DNA of 64,000 bases from positions 496,001 through 560,000 of the forward strand of contig NZ_JAIVAE010000003.1 in NCBI RefSeq assembly GCF_020171785.1, written 5' to 3'. The DNA is from Guptibacillus hwajinpoensis. GTDB lineage: Bacteria > Bacillota > Bacilli > Bacillales > Guptibacillaceae. Shown here one piece after another: positions 34,495-44,620 of this stretch; the first letter of the stretch is position 1, and every line of letters begins with the position of its first letter. Both the position numbers and the translations under genes were made by a program. The notes below the pieces were generated by a model. That model ran no database searches. It was not told the DNA's origin and saw nothing but the letters and a program-made list of their open reading frames with translations.

Positions 34495-35463
34495 TCATTC
34501 AGCTTTTGAAAAAGCGCCTGGTTTAAAGTAACGCTTTAGTAACAAATATTGTTCGACTTCATTTAGGAAATACAGAAGGGCTGAGCGCGTTTCAAACTCT
34601 TCACGATCTGCAGGCAGTGGAGAATTCCGAAATTCCTCACGCATCGTTTCTAATTCTTCTAGAAAAACATTTGCTGTATTTTGGGGCTTTACTGAGCTAC
34701 TAAGCTTCTCCATGAAGTCAGCCATTGTACGACCATGAATATAAGTTTGATCAAGAGATGAAATAATTGGTAACACTCTCTCCAAGATCGCAAATTGTTT
34801 TTCGCGCATTTTAAAATAAACATAATATTTATCATCATCACGTAACATGTGATTTTCTATATCTTTGAGTGCAAGGTTCTTAGCATACTGAAGTAAGTCA
34901 CCAACTTCAATGATCTCTTTTCCATCCCAGTTACTTTCCCCTTCACGAAGATAAACAGCATACTCCATAAGGATAATTGAAAATTTTTCTTCGATTTGTT
35001 TTCTGATATTCAACAAATCTTTTTCAAGGCTGGGCATATACAAATTAAAGAGAAGTGCAACCCCAATTCCTATGACAATAATCGCTACTTCATTCCATAC
35101 AATTCCCCAACTTACATGATTGAAATTATAAATATGGAGTATGATAACTGAACTTGTAATAACACCTTCCGTTGCTTTTATCGCAACAACCACTGGTATA
35201 AAGAAGAGTAGCAATAAAGATATGCTAAACGGTGTATAACCAATTCCTTCAAAAAATACTGCACTAAATACAATACCAAGTAAACAAGCTAAAAACCGTT
35301 CCCAAGAACTTCGAAATGATCGTTTAGTTGTTGGTTTAATACAAAGAATCGTTAAAATACCGGCAGAAACATAGTTATCAAGTGAGAAAAGTTGCGCAAT
35401 GGTGATAGCAACCCCAGTTCCTATTGCTGTTTTTAACGTTCGATAGCCAATTTTCACTTTCAA
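34495..35463 (-). CDS. yqjA: Aromatic-acid-exporter-like membrane protein YqjA
   Basis: A 322-residue protein with about five N-terminal spans (residues 1-145, ArAE_1 type, opening KIGYRTLKTAIGTGVAITIAQLF) and a cytosolic helical C-terminal half (DUF939 C). Start at the TTG 35463 gives the same length as I recall for B. subtilis YqjA, and AAGGAAG lies about 11 bases before it. The frame extends to another TTG at 35484. The position between artPQR and yqjD matches B. subtilis. The substrate is unknown; export of aromatic acids is a family-level guess. Confidence 0.85.
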   Translation of the reverse strand: MKVKIGYRTLKTAIGTGVAITIAQLFSLDNYVSAGILTILCIKPTTKRSFRSSWERFLACLLGIVFSAVFFEGIGYTPFSISLLLLFFIPVVVAIKATEGVITSSVIILHIYNFNHVSWGIVWNEVAIIVIGIGVALLFNLYMPSLEKDLLNIRKQIEEKFSIILMEYAVYLREGESNWDGKEIIEVGDLLQYAKNLALKDIENHMLRDDDKYYVYFKMREKQFAILERVLPIISSLDQTYIHGRTMADFMEKLSSSVKPQNTANVFLEELETMREEFRNSPLPADREEFETRSALLYFLNEVEQYLLLKRYFKPGAFSKAE

Positions 35464-35616
35464 TAAAAATTCTTCCTTCCACAATAAGAGTTACTTCTTT
35501 AATATCCTTCAATTATCAGAGTCTAAACTATTTTCTCTTGATTGAACAGTTAATTTCGTATAGATAACGCTTTCATGATAAATATTCTATTGAATACATA
35601 ATAAACACTTAATAAA

Positions 35617-35645
35617 ACAAAAAAGTGAACACGAATGTTCACTTT
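35617..35645 (-). terminator. Terminator after artR
   Basis: AAAGTGAACA, TTCG, TGTTCACTTT, then TTTTG on the minus strand; it overlaps the artR stop codon. Confidence 0.88.
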
Positions 35646-36366
35646 ACAACACTTTATCTAAGAATACTTTTGCTCTATCTGTTTTAGGGTGGTTAAAGAA
35701 TGAACTAGGTTCACTTTCCTCAACAAGTTTTCCTTCATCTAAAAACAAAATTCGATCTGCCGCTTCTCTTGCAAATGCCATTTCATGTGTAACGATGACC
35801 ATCGTCATCCCAGATTGCCCAAGATCTTTCATGACGTCTAATACCTCTTTAACCATCTCAGGATCAAGTGCAGATGTAGGTTCATCAAACAACATATATT
35901 CTGGCTCCATTGCTAGGGCTCTGGCAATCGCAACACGTTGTTTTTGTCCACCAGACAAGCGCTTTGGATACTCATTCTCCTTCATCGATAGACCTACTTG
36001 TAAAAGGAGCTCGTGAGCTTTTGCCTCAGCAATATCACGCTTTATTCCCTTTACTTTCATTGGTGCGTAGATAAGGTTTTCTAGAACGGTTTTATGTGGA
36101 AAGAGGTGGAAATGTTGAAAGACCATTCCAACTGTCTGGCGTAAGTCCATGATATTTGTAGATGAGTCTGTTAGTTTCTTATCATCCACCCATATTGAAC
36201 CAGAACTAACTTGTTCCAATTGATTTAAACACCGAAGAAGAGTCGACTTACCAGATCCAGAAGGGCCTATAATCGCAACCACTTCACCTTTCTTAATCGA
36301 TGTATTAATACCACTTAATACTTCATTGTTCCCGAATTTTTTGTGAAGGTTTTCTACTTTAATCAC
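35644..36366 (-). CDS. artR: Arginine ABC transporter, ATP-binding protein
   Basis: A 240-residue ABC ATPase of the polar amino-acid uptake group. Walker A is GPSGSGKST, the Q-loop lies in [13 protein letters not shown], the signature is [15 protein letters not shown], and Walker B is [14 protein letters not shown] with a downstream switch histidine in VTHEM. It powers ArtQ. The symbol follows the B. subtilis order yqiX-yqiY-yqiZ-yqjA, which is kept here. Its start overlaps the end of artQ by eight bases. It is the last gene of the operon and ends in a terminator. Confidence 0.92.
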   Translation of the reverse strand: MIKVENLHKKFGNNEVLSGINTSIKKGEVVAIIGPSGSGKSTLLRCLNQLEQVSSGSIWVDDKKLTDSSTNIMDLRQTVGMVFQHFHLFPHKTVLENLIYAPMKVKGIKRDIAEAKAHELLLQVGLSMKENEYPKRLSGGQKQRVAIARALAMEPEYMLFDEPTSALDPEMVKEVLDVMKDLGQSGMTMVIVTHEMAFAREAADRILFLDEGKLVEESEPSSFFNHPKTDRAKVFLDKVL

Positions 36367-37018
36367 TGCGACTCATTCTCCTTTCTACTATTTTTCCTAT
36401 CAGCGTTAAAATCATAACAAGCAAATAGTAAATAATCCCTGCAATTAGTAACGGTTCAAAGTATTTGAATTTCTCAGCAGCCACGATCTGACTTCGTCTC
36501 ATAATATCAAAAACACCAATAACAGAAACAATCGCAGATTCTTTTGTTAATGTAATAAACTCATTCATAAGAGCAGGTAAAATGTTTTTCATAGCTTGCG
36601 GCAAGATAATATCCTTCATCATTGGACGATAAGGAATACCCAGGGCAGCAGCAGCTTCATTTTGTCCAGTGTCTACTGCACGAATTCCTGCTCGTATTAT
36701 CTCAGATATATAGGCGGCAGAGTTGAGACCAAATGAGAGAACACCCGCTTCAAAAGCTGAAATATCATAACCTGTTAACTGAGGCGTTGCATGATAAAAT
36801 AATAATAACTGTAAGATAAGAGGGGTACCTCTGAAAACAGATGTATAAGCATCAGCTAGCCAACTAAGCATCTTGACTCGCCCGATTTTAAATAAAGCAA
36901 GTATTGTGCCGAGTACAAATCCTACTATAGCTGAAACACTAACAAATTTTAACGTGACCAATATTCCTTGCAGGATGTATGGAATATTAGGCACGAATTG
37001 ACCGAAATCTAAATTCAT
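36359..37018 (-). CDS. artQ: Arginine ABC transporter, permease
   Basis: A 219-residue permease of the HisMQ type with about five spans. The conserved coupling loop is [34 protein letters not shown] near residues 130-163, with the [14 protein letters not shown] segment near 60. It forms the membrane channel with ArtP and ArtR. The gene lies 26 bases after artP and overlaps artR. Arginine specificity is inferred from synteny and from an ArgR-box-like site upstream of artP. Confidence 0.92.
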   Translation of the reverse strand: MNLDFGQFVPNIPYILQGILVTLKFVSVSAIVGFVLGTILALFKIGRVKMLSWLADAYTSVFRGTPLILQLLLFYHATPQLTGYDISAFEAGVLSFGLNSAAYISEIIRAGIRAVDTGQNEAAAALGIPYRPMMKDIILPQAMKNILPALMNEFITLTKESAIVSVIGVFDIMRRSQIVAAEKFKYFEPLLIAGIIYYLLVMILTLIGKIVERRMSRSD

Positions 37019-37044
37019 GCCTGTTCATCCTTTCTTCTATGATG

Positions 37045-37842
37045 TTATTCTACGGTGTCCTGTCCAAACCACTTTTCGATAAGCTCGTCCATCTTACCAT
37101 TATCCTTCATTTCCTTAATGACTTCGTTAAACTCTTTCGTTAACTCACTATCTTTCGGGAAAGCGACAGCTGACCCCGCCTCTTCTGTATTTGGAAGATT
37201 CTCACCAGTTAGATCGTCATTACTTTCTAAGTAGCCTTTTGCTACAGTATCTTCAATAATAATGGCATCATAACGCCCTGATTTAAGTTCTTGAATCAGT
37301 TCTGGAATGCGATTTAACGTGATGATTTCCATTTCGATTCCACTTTCTTTTAATTCGTTAGCTTTGTCTTCTTGAATCGAGCCAAGTTGAACCCCTACTT
37401 TTGCTCCATCGAGATCTTCTGGTTTTACCATTTCATTATCCGTTGAAGAGACGATCATATGGTTAGCTGAATAATAAATATCCGAGAAGTCAACATTCTC
37501 CTTACGCTCCTCTGTAGGTGTCATCCCTGCAAGAACAAAATCGACACGCTCACTACTTAAAGCAGTAATTAGTCCACTAAAATCCATGTCTTTGATCTCA
37601 ACTTTATAACCTAACTCTTCTGCAATATAATTAGCAATATCCACGTCAAATCCAATGATCTCTTCTCCCTGAGCAGAATCAATATATTCAAATGGCGGAT
37701 AATCAGCAGAAGTACCCATTACAAGAGTTTTTTCTGAATTACCTCCATCCTCTTGATTTGCATCTTCATTTGAAGATCCGCAAGCAGCAAGCCCCATAAC
37801 CATAAATAATCCGACTATCACGATTAACCAATTTTTCTTCAT
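37045..37842 (-). CDS. artP: Arginine-binding lipoprotein
   Basis: A 265-residue extracellular solute-binding lipoprotein. The signal peptide ends in a lipobox LAAC with the lipidated Cys at residue 21, then a Ser/Asn/Glu-rich linker. The mature domain has the family-3 pattern: LVMGTSADYPPFEYID, IGFDVDIANYIAEEL, DFVLAGMTPTEERKENVDFS and LGSIQEDKANELKES. It delivers substrate to ArtQR. It is the first gene of the operon. Arginine is the likely ligand by synteny with B. subtilis yqiX. Confidence 0.92.
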   Translation of the reverse strand: MKKNWLIVIVGLFMVMGLAACGSSNEDANQEDGGNSEKTLVMGTSADYPPFEYIDSAQGEEIIGFDVDIANYIAEELGYKVEIKDMDFSGLITALSSERVDFVLAGMTPTEERKENVDFSDIYYSANHMIVSSTDNEMVKPEDLDGAKVGVQLGSIQEDKANELKESGIEMEIITLNRIPELIQELKSGRYDAIIIEDTVAKGYLESNDDLTGENLPNTEEAGSAVAFPKDSELTKEFNEVIKEMKDNGKMDELIEKWFGQDTVE

Positions 37843-37879
37843 TTTTATTCCCCCTGATAAATGTATAATAATTCGTTTA

Positions 37880-37897
37880 CTTGAATATTTATCACTA
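37880..37897 (-). promoter_or_regulatory. ArgR-box-like site upstream of artP
   Basis: On the minus strand TAGTGATAAATATTCAAG agrees with 13 of 18 positions of the B. subtilis ARG box (CATGAATAAAAATTCAAG). It lies about 40 bases before the artP start. A second AT-rich palindromic patch lies at 37923-37936. Confidence 0.5.
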
Positions 37898-38041
37898 TAT
37901 CAGATATCTCGTTCTTATTCTACATGTTTATTCATATATTTTCATATAAATTAAAGTAATTCTTTTCTGTATATTCTGTTATTTTCACAAACACTCACTA
38001 TTGTATTTAGTTTCATAAAATTTAAAACGAATAAATAATGC

Positions 38042-38075
38042 ATAAAAAAACACCAGGCATTTTGCCTGGTGCTCA
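38042..38075 (-). terminator. Terminator after brxB
   Basis: AGCACCAGGCA, a short loop and TGCCTGGTGT, then TTTTTT on the minus strand. Confidence 0.88.
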
Positions 38076-38086
38076 CTGAAAAGCTA

Positions 38087-38515
38087 TTAACAATATTTAT
38101 TGAATAAATATTGTAACATTCCGGATACTTCTTCGGGATCGCTTCCTTCAATTTCATGACGTTCTACCATGTTAATGATTTCTCCGTCTTTTAGAATAGC
38201 AAACGAAGGAGAAGATGGTGCAAACCCTGTAAAATAAGAACGTGCTTTTGCTGTTGCTTCTTTATCTTGACCGGCAAAAACCGTTACAAGATTATCTGGT
38301 GTTTTCTCGTTATTGATCGCCATCCTTGCGGCAGGACGCGCAACGCCTCCTGCACACCCACAAACTGAGTTGACCATCACAAGTGTCGTTCCTTTACTTG
38401 TCACTACCTCTTCTACCTCTTCAGGTGTTGTTAATTCTTTATATCCTGCTGCTTTGATCTCTTCACGAGCTGTTGCGACAACATCATTCATAAATAGATT
38501 AAAGTCCATTGACAT
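38087..38515 (-). CDS. brxB: Bacilliredoxin BrxB (YqiW)
   Basis: A 142-residue thioredoxin-fold protein of the DUF1094/bacilliredoxin family, which removes bacillithiol from mixed disulfides on proteins. The active site is the CGC motif in [17 protein letters not shown] at about residues 52-54, with [16 protein letters not shown] as the cis-Pro side. The length equals B. subtilis YqiW and the position next to artP matches. Its presence implies that the organism makes bacillithiol. Confidence 0.93.
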   Translation of the reverse strand: MSMDFNLFMNDVVATAREEIKAAGYKELTTPEEVEEVVTSKGTTLVMVNSVCGCAGGVARPAARMAINNEKTPDNLVTVFAGQDKEATAKARSYFTGFAPSSPSFAILKDGEIINMVERHEIEGSDPEEVSGMLQYLFNKYC

Positions 38516-38602
38516 GCTAGATTCCTCCCTTAATTCAAATCGCTTTCTTTCTTATTGTATCGCGAATCACTACACTTTTCCAAGAAACGCTTTCATTCTA
38601 TC

Positions 38603-38636
38603 AAAAAAAACAGCCATCCCTTAATGAGATGGCTGT
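38603..38636 (-). terminator. Terminator of the bkd operon
   Basis: ACAGCCATC and GATGGCTGT (9 bp) flank a nine-base loop and lead to eight T on the minus strand, just after the bkdB stop. Confidence 0.9.
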
Positions 38637-38641
38637 ACATT

Positions 38642-39949
38642 TTAGTAAACAGATGTGTTTTCTTTTGAGATAGTTTCTAGGTTTTCCTTCACTCGAGCAA
38701 GAAACTTACCGCAAATCATACCATCAAGTACTCTGTGATCAAGAGAAAGGCAAAGATTTACCATATCCCGGACAGCAATCATCCCGTTATTCATAACAAC
38801 TGGTCGTTTTACAATGCTCTCTACTTGAAGAATAGCAGCTTGAGGATAATTTATAATGCCCATAGATTGAACAGAGCCAAATGAGCCAGTGTTATTTACT
38901 GTAAACGTTCCAGCCTGCATTTCTTCACCTTTGAGCTTACCAGTTTTGGCTTTTTGGGCGAGTTCTTTCACTTCACGAGCAATTCCTTTAATTGATTTCT
39001 CATCAGCGTTCTTAATAACCGGAACGAAAAGTGATTCATCTGTTCCAACCGCAATCGAAATATTAATATCTTTTTTCTGAACGATTTTATCTCCAGCCCA
39101 CATCGAATTCATTTGAGGGAATTCTTTAAGTGCTTCGACGACAGCTTTAACAAAGAAAGCAAAGAACGTTAAACCATACCCTTCTTTCTTTTTGAAATCA
39201 TCTTTAATCCCATTACGGTATTCCACAAGATTTGTTACATCTACTTCCACCATTGTCCACGCATGTGGAGCTTCATGCTTACTGCGAAGCATATTGTTTG
39301 CAATGGCGCGTCGAACACCTGTCACTGGAATCTCAATATCGCCATCTGCAACAGGAACATCAACGGCTTTTGATTCTGGCACTGATTTTGATGGAGCTTT
39401 TGGAGCTTTTGGAGCTTCACTCTTCTCTTCTTTTTTGTTTTCAGCAGGAGTTTGTTCTTGCTTTGGTGCTGGAATTTCACCTGAGTCAATTACCTTCTGA
39501 ATATCTTTTCGGGTAATACGACCACCTTTACCAGAACCGCTAATTTGTTCAAGGTCGATATTATTCTCTTGAGACATACGAAGAACTGCTGGTGAGTAGC
39601 GACGTTTCATCGGCTGATCCTCATCCTGCTCTTTCTTTTCTTCAGAAATATTTTCAATCGCCTGTTGACCTGTTGACTCTTCCTGCTTTTCTTCTTTAGC
39701 TGCTCCACCTTCAACATCGATATAACATACAAGCTCACCGACTTCAATTGTATCGCCTTCTCCAGCGACTAGTTCTTTAATAACTCCTGAATAAGATGAA
39801 GGTACTTCCGCATTCACTTTATCTGTATTTACCTCTGCAATTGGATCATATTTGTTTACAGTATCACCGACTTCAACGAGCCATTTTTCAATCGTTCCTT
39901 CTGTGACACTTTCTCCAAGTTGAGGCATCAGTATTTTTTCAACTGCCAC
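38642..39949 (-). CDS. bkdB: Branched-chain alpha-keto acid dehydrogenase E2 (lipoyl acyltransferase)
   Basis: A 435-residue E2 core subunit that takes the branched acyl group onto lipoate and passes it to CoA. The N-terminal lipoyl domain has the lipoylated Lys in EVNTDKVNAEVPS near residue 44. The peripheral subunit-binding domain is RRYSPAVLRMSQENNIDLEQ near 116. A Pro/Ala/Lys linker with three APK repeats follows. The catalytic domain ends in LSLDHRVLDGM (His and Asp). It is the last gene of the operon. Confidence 0.94.
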   Translation of the reverse strand: MAVEKILMPQLGESVTEGTIEKWLVEVGDTVNKYDPIAEVNTDKVNAEVPSSYSGVIKELVAGEGDTIEVGELVCYIDVEGGAAKEEKQEESTGQQAIENISEEKKEQDEDQPMKRRYSPAVLRMSQENNIDLEQISGSGKGGRITRKDIQKVIDSGEIPAPKQEQTPAENKKEEKSEAPKAPKAPSKSVPESKAVDVPVADGDIEIPVTGVRRAIANNMLRSKHEAPHAWTMVEVDVTNLVEYRNGIKDDFKKKEGYGLTFFAFFVKAVVEALKEFPQMNSMWAGDKIVQKKDINISIAVGTDESLFVPVIKNADEKSIKGIAREVKELAQKAKTGKLKGEEMQAGTFTVNNTGSFGSVQSMGIINYPQAAILQVESIVKRPVVMNNGMIAVRDMVNLCLSLDHRVLDGMICGKFLARVKENLETISKENTSVY

Positions 39950-39976
39950 AATAAACCCTCCACTTCTTACAATCTT

Positions 39977-40960
39977 TTAGTATTCTGCTAGTTCGCGCAT
40001 TGCTTTTTCTACTTTGTCAGGATTTAGCATAAAGTACTTCTCCATCGGTGGGGAGTACGGCATAGCCGGTACATCCGGTCCTGCTAAGCGTTGAATCGGC
40101 GCATCAAGATCAAAGAGACATTCTTCTGCAATAATGGCAGAAACTTCACCAATGATACTTCCTTCTTTATTGTCTTCCGTAACAAGAAGAACTTTACCTG
40201 TCTTTTTCGCAGCTTCTACAATGGACTCACGGTCCAATGGGTAGACTGTACGAAGATCTAGAACATGTGCAGAAATACCGTCTTTTTCAAGCTTCTCTGC
40301 TGCTTGAAGAGCAAAGTGCACGCTTAGACCGTATGTAATTACTGTAATATCGTCACCTTCACGTTTTACATCAGCTTTTCCAATAGGAAGCGTATACTCT
40401 TCTTCAGGGACCTGGCCTTTGATCAACCGATAAGCACGCTTATGCTCAAAGAAAAGAACCGGATCATTATCACGAATGGCAGCTTTTAACAGCCCTTTTG
40501 CATCGTAAGGGGTAGAAGGCATAACAATTTTAAGTCCAGGGACGTTAGCAAAAAGCGCTTCGACTGATTGTGAATGATAAAGTGCACCGTGAACGCCACC
40601 ACCATAAGGCGCACGTATTGTAATAGGGCAATTCCAATCATTGTTTGACCGATAACGAATCTTCGCTGCTTCAGATACAATTTGGTTAACAGCAGGCATA
40701 ATAAAATCTGCAAACTGCATTTCTGCAACAGGTCTCATTCCGTACATGGCAGCACCAATTCCAACACCAGCAATGGCTGATTCTGCAAGTGGAGTATCAA
40801 TCACACGGTGTTCACCAAACTCGTCATAAAGACCGTCCGTAGCGCGGAAAACACCTCCGCGTACACCAACATCCTCGCCTAGTACAAAAACTTTCTCATC
40901 GCGCTGCATTTCTTCTCTTAAAGCCTGGGTTATCGCTTGAATATATGAAATAACTGGCAT
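39977..40960 (-). CDS. bkdAB: Branched-chain alpha-keto acid dehydrogenase E1 beta subunit
   Basis: A 327-residue E1 beta chain of the thiamin-diphosphate dehydrogenase that decarboxylates branched-chain 2-oxo acids. The opening SYIQAITQALREEMQRDEKV and the GEDVGVRGGVFRATDGL segment, with the cofactor-side glutamate in PVAEMQFADFIMPA, are typical. The C-terminal transketolase domain reads EDNKEGSIIGEVSAIIAEE. It forms an alpha2-beta2 tetramer with BkdAA, encoded 12 bases upstream. Confidence 0.94.
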   Translation of the reverse strand: MPVISYIQAITQALREEMQRDEKVFVLGEDVGVRGGVFRATDGLYDEFGEHRVIDTPLAESAIAGVGIGAAMYGMRPVAEMQFADFIMPAVNQIVSEAAKIRYRSNNDWNCPITIRAPYGGGVHGALYHSQSVEALFANVPGLKIVMPSTPYDAKGLLKAAIRDNDPVLFFEHKRAYRLIKGQVPEEEYTLPIGKADVKREGDDITVITYGLSVHFALQAAEKLEKDGISAHVLDLRTVYPLDRESIVEAAKKTGKVLLVTEDNKEGSIIGEVSAIIAEECLFDLDAPIQRLAGPDVPAMPYSPPMEKYFMLNPDKVEKAMRELAEY

Positions 40961-40972
40961 AATGGTTCCTCC

Positions 40973-41965
40973 TTACTCTTCGTATACATACTTCAATGCA
41001 TCTTCAGCCGGTGCATAGTCTGCATTTTCTGCGTACTCTGTTGCTTCATCTACTTCTTTTTGAACACGCTCATGAATTTCTTTTTCAATTTCATCAGTTA
41101 ACACGCCTACTTCTTTTAAATAAGCTGCAAACGTAATAACAGCATCCTTTTTCTTCGCTTCTTCAACTTCTTCACGCGTACGATAAGCGCGATCATCGTC
41201 ATCACTTGAGTGAGGTGTTAAACGATAAGATACAGTCTCAATCAATGTTGGGCCATCGCCTCGGCGCCCTCTTTCTACCGCTTCTTTCGCAGCTTCATAA
41301 ACAGCAAGTGGATCATTTCCATCAACCGTTACACCAGGCATTCCATAACCAATCGCGCGATCAGAAACTTTCTCACAAGCTAACTGCTTTGAAACTGGTA
41401 CTGAAATCGCGTATTTGTTGTTTTCACAAACGAAGAGCACTGGTAACTTATGCACGCCAGCAAAGTTAGCCGCCTCATGAAAATCTCCCTGATTGGATGA
41501 GCCTTCTCCAAACGAACAGAACGTTACTAGGTCTTTCCCTTCCATGCGACCCGCGAGAGCAAAACCAACTGCATGAGGCACCTGAGTTGTTACAGGTGAA
41601 GAGCCAGTAATGATGTTGTTCTTCTTCTGTCCAAAGTGACCCGGCATTTGACGACCTGCTGAGTTTGGATCTTCTGCTTTAGCGAAACCTGAAAGCATCA
41701 GATCTTTTGCTGTCATACCGAAAGAAAGGACTACGCCCATATCACGGTAATACGGCGCAACAAAATCTTTCTCTGGATCCATTGCAAATGCAGATCCAAC
41801 CTGAGCCGCTTCTTGTCCCTGACAGGAAATAACAAAAGGGATTTTACCAGCGCGATTCAGTAACCACATGCGCTCATCGATTTTACGAGCCATTAACATA
41901 GTTTCAAACATTTCAAGCACTCTTTCATCTGAAAGTCCTAATGCTTCATGACGATTTTCAGCCAT
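40973..41965 (-). CDS. bkdAA: Branched-chain alpha-keto acid dehydrogenase E1 alpha subunit
   Basis: A 330-residue E1 alpha chain carrying the thiamin-diphosphate motif GEGSSNQGDFHEAANFA followed by the NN of FVCENNKYAIS. The phosphorylation-loop-like region is RLTPHSSDDDDRAYRTREE. Substrate specificity for branched oxo acids is taken from the operon. The start has AGGAGG eight bases upstream. Confidence 0.94.
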   Translation of the reverse strand: MAENRHEALGLSDERVLEMFETMLMARKIDERMWLLNRAGKIPFVISCQGQEAAQVGSAFAMDPEKDFVAPYYRDMGVVLSFGMTAKDLMLSGFAKAEDPNSAGRQMPGHFGQKKNNIITGSSPVTTQVPHAVGFALAGRMEGKDLVTFCSFGEGSSNQGDFHEAANFAGVHKLPVLFVCENNKYAISVPVSKQLACEKVSDRAIGYGMPGVTVDGNDPLAVYEAAKEAVERGRRGDGPTLIETVSYRLTPHSSDDDDRAYRTREEVEEAKKKDAVITFAAYLKEVGVLTDEIEKEIHERVQKEVDEATEYAENADYAPAEDALKYVYEE

Positions 41966-41995
41966 AATGTTTTACCTCCTTAAATAAACCTTGTA

Positions 41996-43417
41996 TTAAG
42001 AATGAATTGCTTTCCCATCCACTGCAAGTGCAGCTTCACCGATTGCTTCAGACAGTGTAGGGTGAGGATGAATTGTATGCGCCACTTCCCAAGAGGCCGC
42101 ATCAAGAACTTTCGCTAGACCCGCTTCAGAAATCATATCCGTTACATGAGGGCCGATCATATGTACTCCTAGAAGATCCTCATTGTCCGCATCAGCTACA
42201 ATTTTCACAAATCCATCAGATTCTCCGAAAACAAGTGCTTTTCCTATTGCTTTAAAAGGGAACTTTCCAATCTTAACGGTATGACCTTGTTCTTTCGCTT
42301 GCGATTCCGATAAACCTACACTCGCCATCTCTGGACTGCTGTAAATACAGCTTGGGACCTGAGTGTAATCAATTGGGTCAGGATCTTGATCGGCTAGGTG
42401 TTCTACTGCAGTAATCCCCTCATGTGAAGCAACGTGAGCAAGCTGCATACCACCAATTACATCACCAATCGCGTATATATGAGATTCTTTTGTTTGAAAA
42501 TATTCATTGGTTTGAATAACGCCTTTATCTACTTCAATTGTTGTATTCTCAAGACCGATGTTTTTCACGTTTGCTTCCCGTCCTACTGACACCAGCATCT
42601 TATCTGCAGAGAACGTTTTCGTTTCTCCTTCATGTTCCGCCTGAATGGAAACACCCTGATCCTTTGTTAACGACTCACCCATCACTTTTGCACCAGTGAA
42701 AAGCTTGATCCCCTTTTTCTTCATCAATTTGTGTGCTTCTTTAGAGATATCCTTATCTTCTGTTGGCACAATACGATCAGCATATTCGAGAACAGTTACC
42801 TCTACACCAAAATCAACAAGCATGGACGCCCATTCAATTCCAATAACACCACCGCCGACAATGATAATGGAAGATGGGAGGCTTTCCATATGAAGAGCTT
42901 CATCTGAGGTCATAACATAGTCGCCGTCTACCTCAAGTCCAGGAAGCGTACGAGGCTTCGATCCCGTTGCAATAATAACGTTTTTAGGAATCAACATTTC
43001 ATTTTCTTCCCCGTTATTCATTTCAACTGAAACCGTACCAGGCATTGGAGAGAAAATAGATGGTCCAAGAATTCGACCGAATCCTTCAAATACATCTATT
43101 TTCCCTTGTTTCATAAGGTGCTTCACGCCATTATGAAGCTGATCAACAATTCCCTGCTTACGTTCTTGAACCTTTTTAAAATCTAACGCAATTTCCTTTG
43201 CCATTACGCCAAACTTCTCTCCATGCTTAGCAGTGGCATATACTTCAGCACTTCGAAGTAACGCTTTACTTGGAATACAGCCGCGATGCAAACAAGTACC
43301 ACCAAGTTCACGCTTTTCAACGATTGCCGTTTTTAGACCTAGTTGGGAAGCACGAATAGCAGCTACATAGCCACCAGTACCTCCACCCATTATGACGAGA
43401 TCATATTCTTCAGCCAT
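41996..43417 (-). CDS. lpdV: Dihydrolipoamide dehydrogenase of the Bkd complex (E3)
   Basis: A 473-residue flavoprotein that reoxidises dihydrolipoamide with NAD. The FAD motif is VIMGGGTGGYVAAIRA, the redox disulfide GGTCLHRGCIPSK near residue 41, the NAD motif IIVGGGVIGIEWASML, and the catalytic HTIHPHPTLSEA histidine lies near the C-terminus. Placement inside the bkd operon makes it the dedicated E3, distinct from the pyruvate dehydrogenase PdhD expected elsewhere. Confidence 0.94.
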   Translation of the reverse strand: MAEEYDLVIMGGGTGGYVAAIRASQLGLKTAIVEKRELGGTCLHRGCIPSKALLRSAEVYATAKHGEKFGVMAKEIALDFKKVQERKQGIVDQLHNGVKHLMKQGKIDVFEGFGRILGPSIFSPMPGTVSVEMNNGEENEMLIPKNVIIATGSKPRTLPGLEVDGDYVMTSDEALHMESLPSSIIIVGGGVIGIEWASMLVDFGVEVTVLEYADRIVPTEDKDISKEAHKLMKKKGIKLFTGAKVMGESLTKDQGVSIQAEHEGETKTFSADKMLVSVGREANVKNIGLENTTIEVDKGVIQTNEYFQTKESHIYAIGDVIGGMQLAHVASHEGITAVEHLADQDPDPIDYTQVPSCIYSSPEMASVGLSESQAKEQGHTVKIGKFPFKAIGKALVFGESDGFVKIVADADNEDLLGVHMIGPHVTDMISEAGLAKVLDAASWEVAHTIHPHPTLSEAIGEAALAVDGKAIHS

Positions 43418-43502
43418 TCAAATTCTCCTTTATAAAACGTTTTATTCCCTTTTTTTAAAAGAGTCACTGCACATGAATATTAATGAAAATGCGTTAGAAT
43501 CT

Positions 43503-44606
43503 CTAAACCATTGACTCCACAGAAGAAACAGGATAAATTTTCGCTATTTCCTCTTCTCTTAACACGCGTAATCCACCTTCTGCAAGTGCCTGTAGCTCAT
43601 TTTCACCAGGATGAACGAGAACATCAGCAATCCACTTGATTTGCTCTGTTATTTGAGAGACAAATTGTTTTCCATAAGCTAGACCACCAGTTAAAACGAT
43701 CGCATCCACTTCTCCTGCAAGAACAGCACTAGCCGATCCAATCTCTTTGGCTACCTGATACGCCATGGCATCGAAAATAAGTTTCGCCTTCTCATCTCCA
43801 TTTTGAATCCGCTGTTCCACTTTAAGAGCATCGTTAGTTCCAAGATAACCAACGTAACCTGCTTGTCCAACTAGCTTCTTCATAATTTCGTCAGCATAAT
43901 ATTCCCCTGAAAAACACATGGACACTAGATCACCAACAGGAACTGTTCCCGCACGTTCTGGTGAGAATGGCCCTTCACCGTGCAAGCCATTATTTACATC
44001 CACAACTTTACCTTTTCGATGGGCACCTACGGTTATCCCGCCACCCATATGAGTTACGATAAGGTTAAGATCTTCATATTTGCTATTTAATTGAGAAGCT
44101 ACTCGTCTGGCGACTGCTTTTTGGTTTAAAGCATGAAAAATACTTTTACGTTCGATTTCTGGCACTCCAGAAAGGCGAGCTACATCTTGAAGCTCATCAA
44201 CAACTACTGGATCAACAATAAAAGAGGGGATATTGAGCTGTTCAGCAATTTCAAAAGCAATAATCCCACCTAAATTCGAAGCATGTTCACCAGAATAACC
44301 ATTGCGAAGATCTTCAAGCATGCGTTCATTAACTGAGTACGTTCCACCTTCGATAGGACGCAACAAACCACCGCGTCCTACAACCGCAGATAATCTCGAA
44401 ATATTAATATCTTCTTCATCTAACGCTTCAAGAATGGTATTTTTTCTAAATTCATATTGATCGATGATTGTTTTAAATTGATTGATTTCATCTCTATCGT
44501 GCCGTAATGATTTCTCAAATACAGCACGCTCATTATCAAATACACCTATTTTTGTTGAAGTTGATCCCGGGTTGATTACCAGAAGTCTATATACTTTATC
44601 TGTCAC
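43503..44606 (-). CDS. buk: Butyrate (branched-chain fatty acid) kinase
   Basis: A 367-residue acetokinase-family enzyme that makes ATP from branched acyl phosphates, or the reverse. The N-terminal phosphate-binding segment [14 protein letters not shown], the [21 protein letters not shown] glycine-rich middle and the [10 protein letters not shown] segment near 305 are intact. With ptb it links branched acyl-CoA and free acid, as in B. subtilis yqiU. It lies 15 bases after bcd. Confidence 0.93.
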   Translation of the reverse strand: MTDKVYRLLVINPGSTSTKIGVFDNERAVFEKSLRHDRDEINQFKTIIDQYEFRKNTILEALDEEDINISRLSAVVGRGGLLRPIEGGTYSVNERMLEDLRNGYSGEHASNLGGIIAFEIAEQLNIPSFIVDPVVVDELQDVARLSGVPEIERKSIFHALNQKAVARRVASQLNSKYEDLNLIVTHMGGGITVGAHRKGKVVDVNNGLHGEGPFSPERAGTVPVGDLVSMCFSGEYYADEIMKKLVGQAGYVGYLGTNDALKVEQRIQNGDEKAKLIFDAMAYQVAKEIGSASAVLAGEVDAIVLTGGLAYGKQFVSQITEQIKWIADVLVHPGENELQALAEGGLRVLREEEIAKIYPVSSVESMV

Positions 44607-44620
44607 TCCAAACCCTCCGT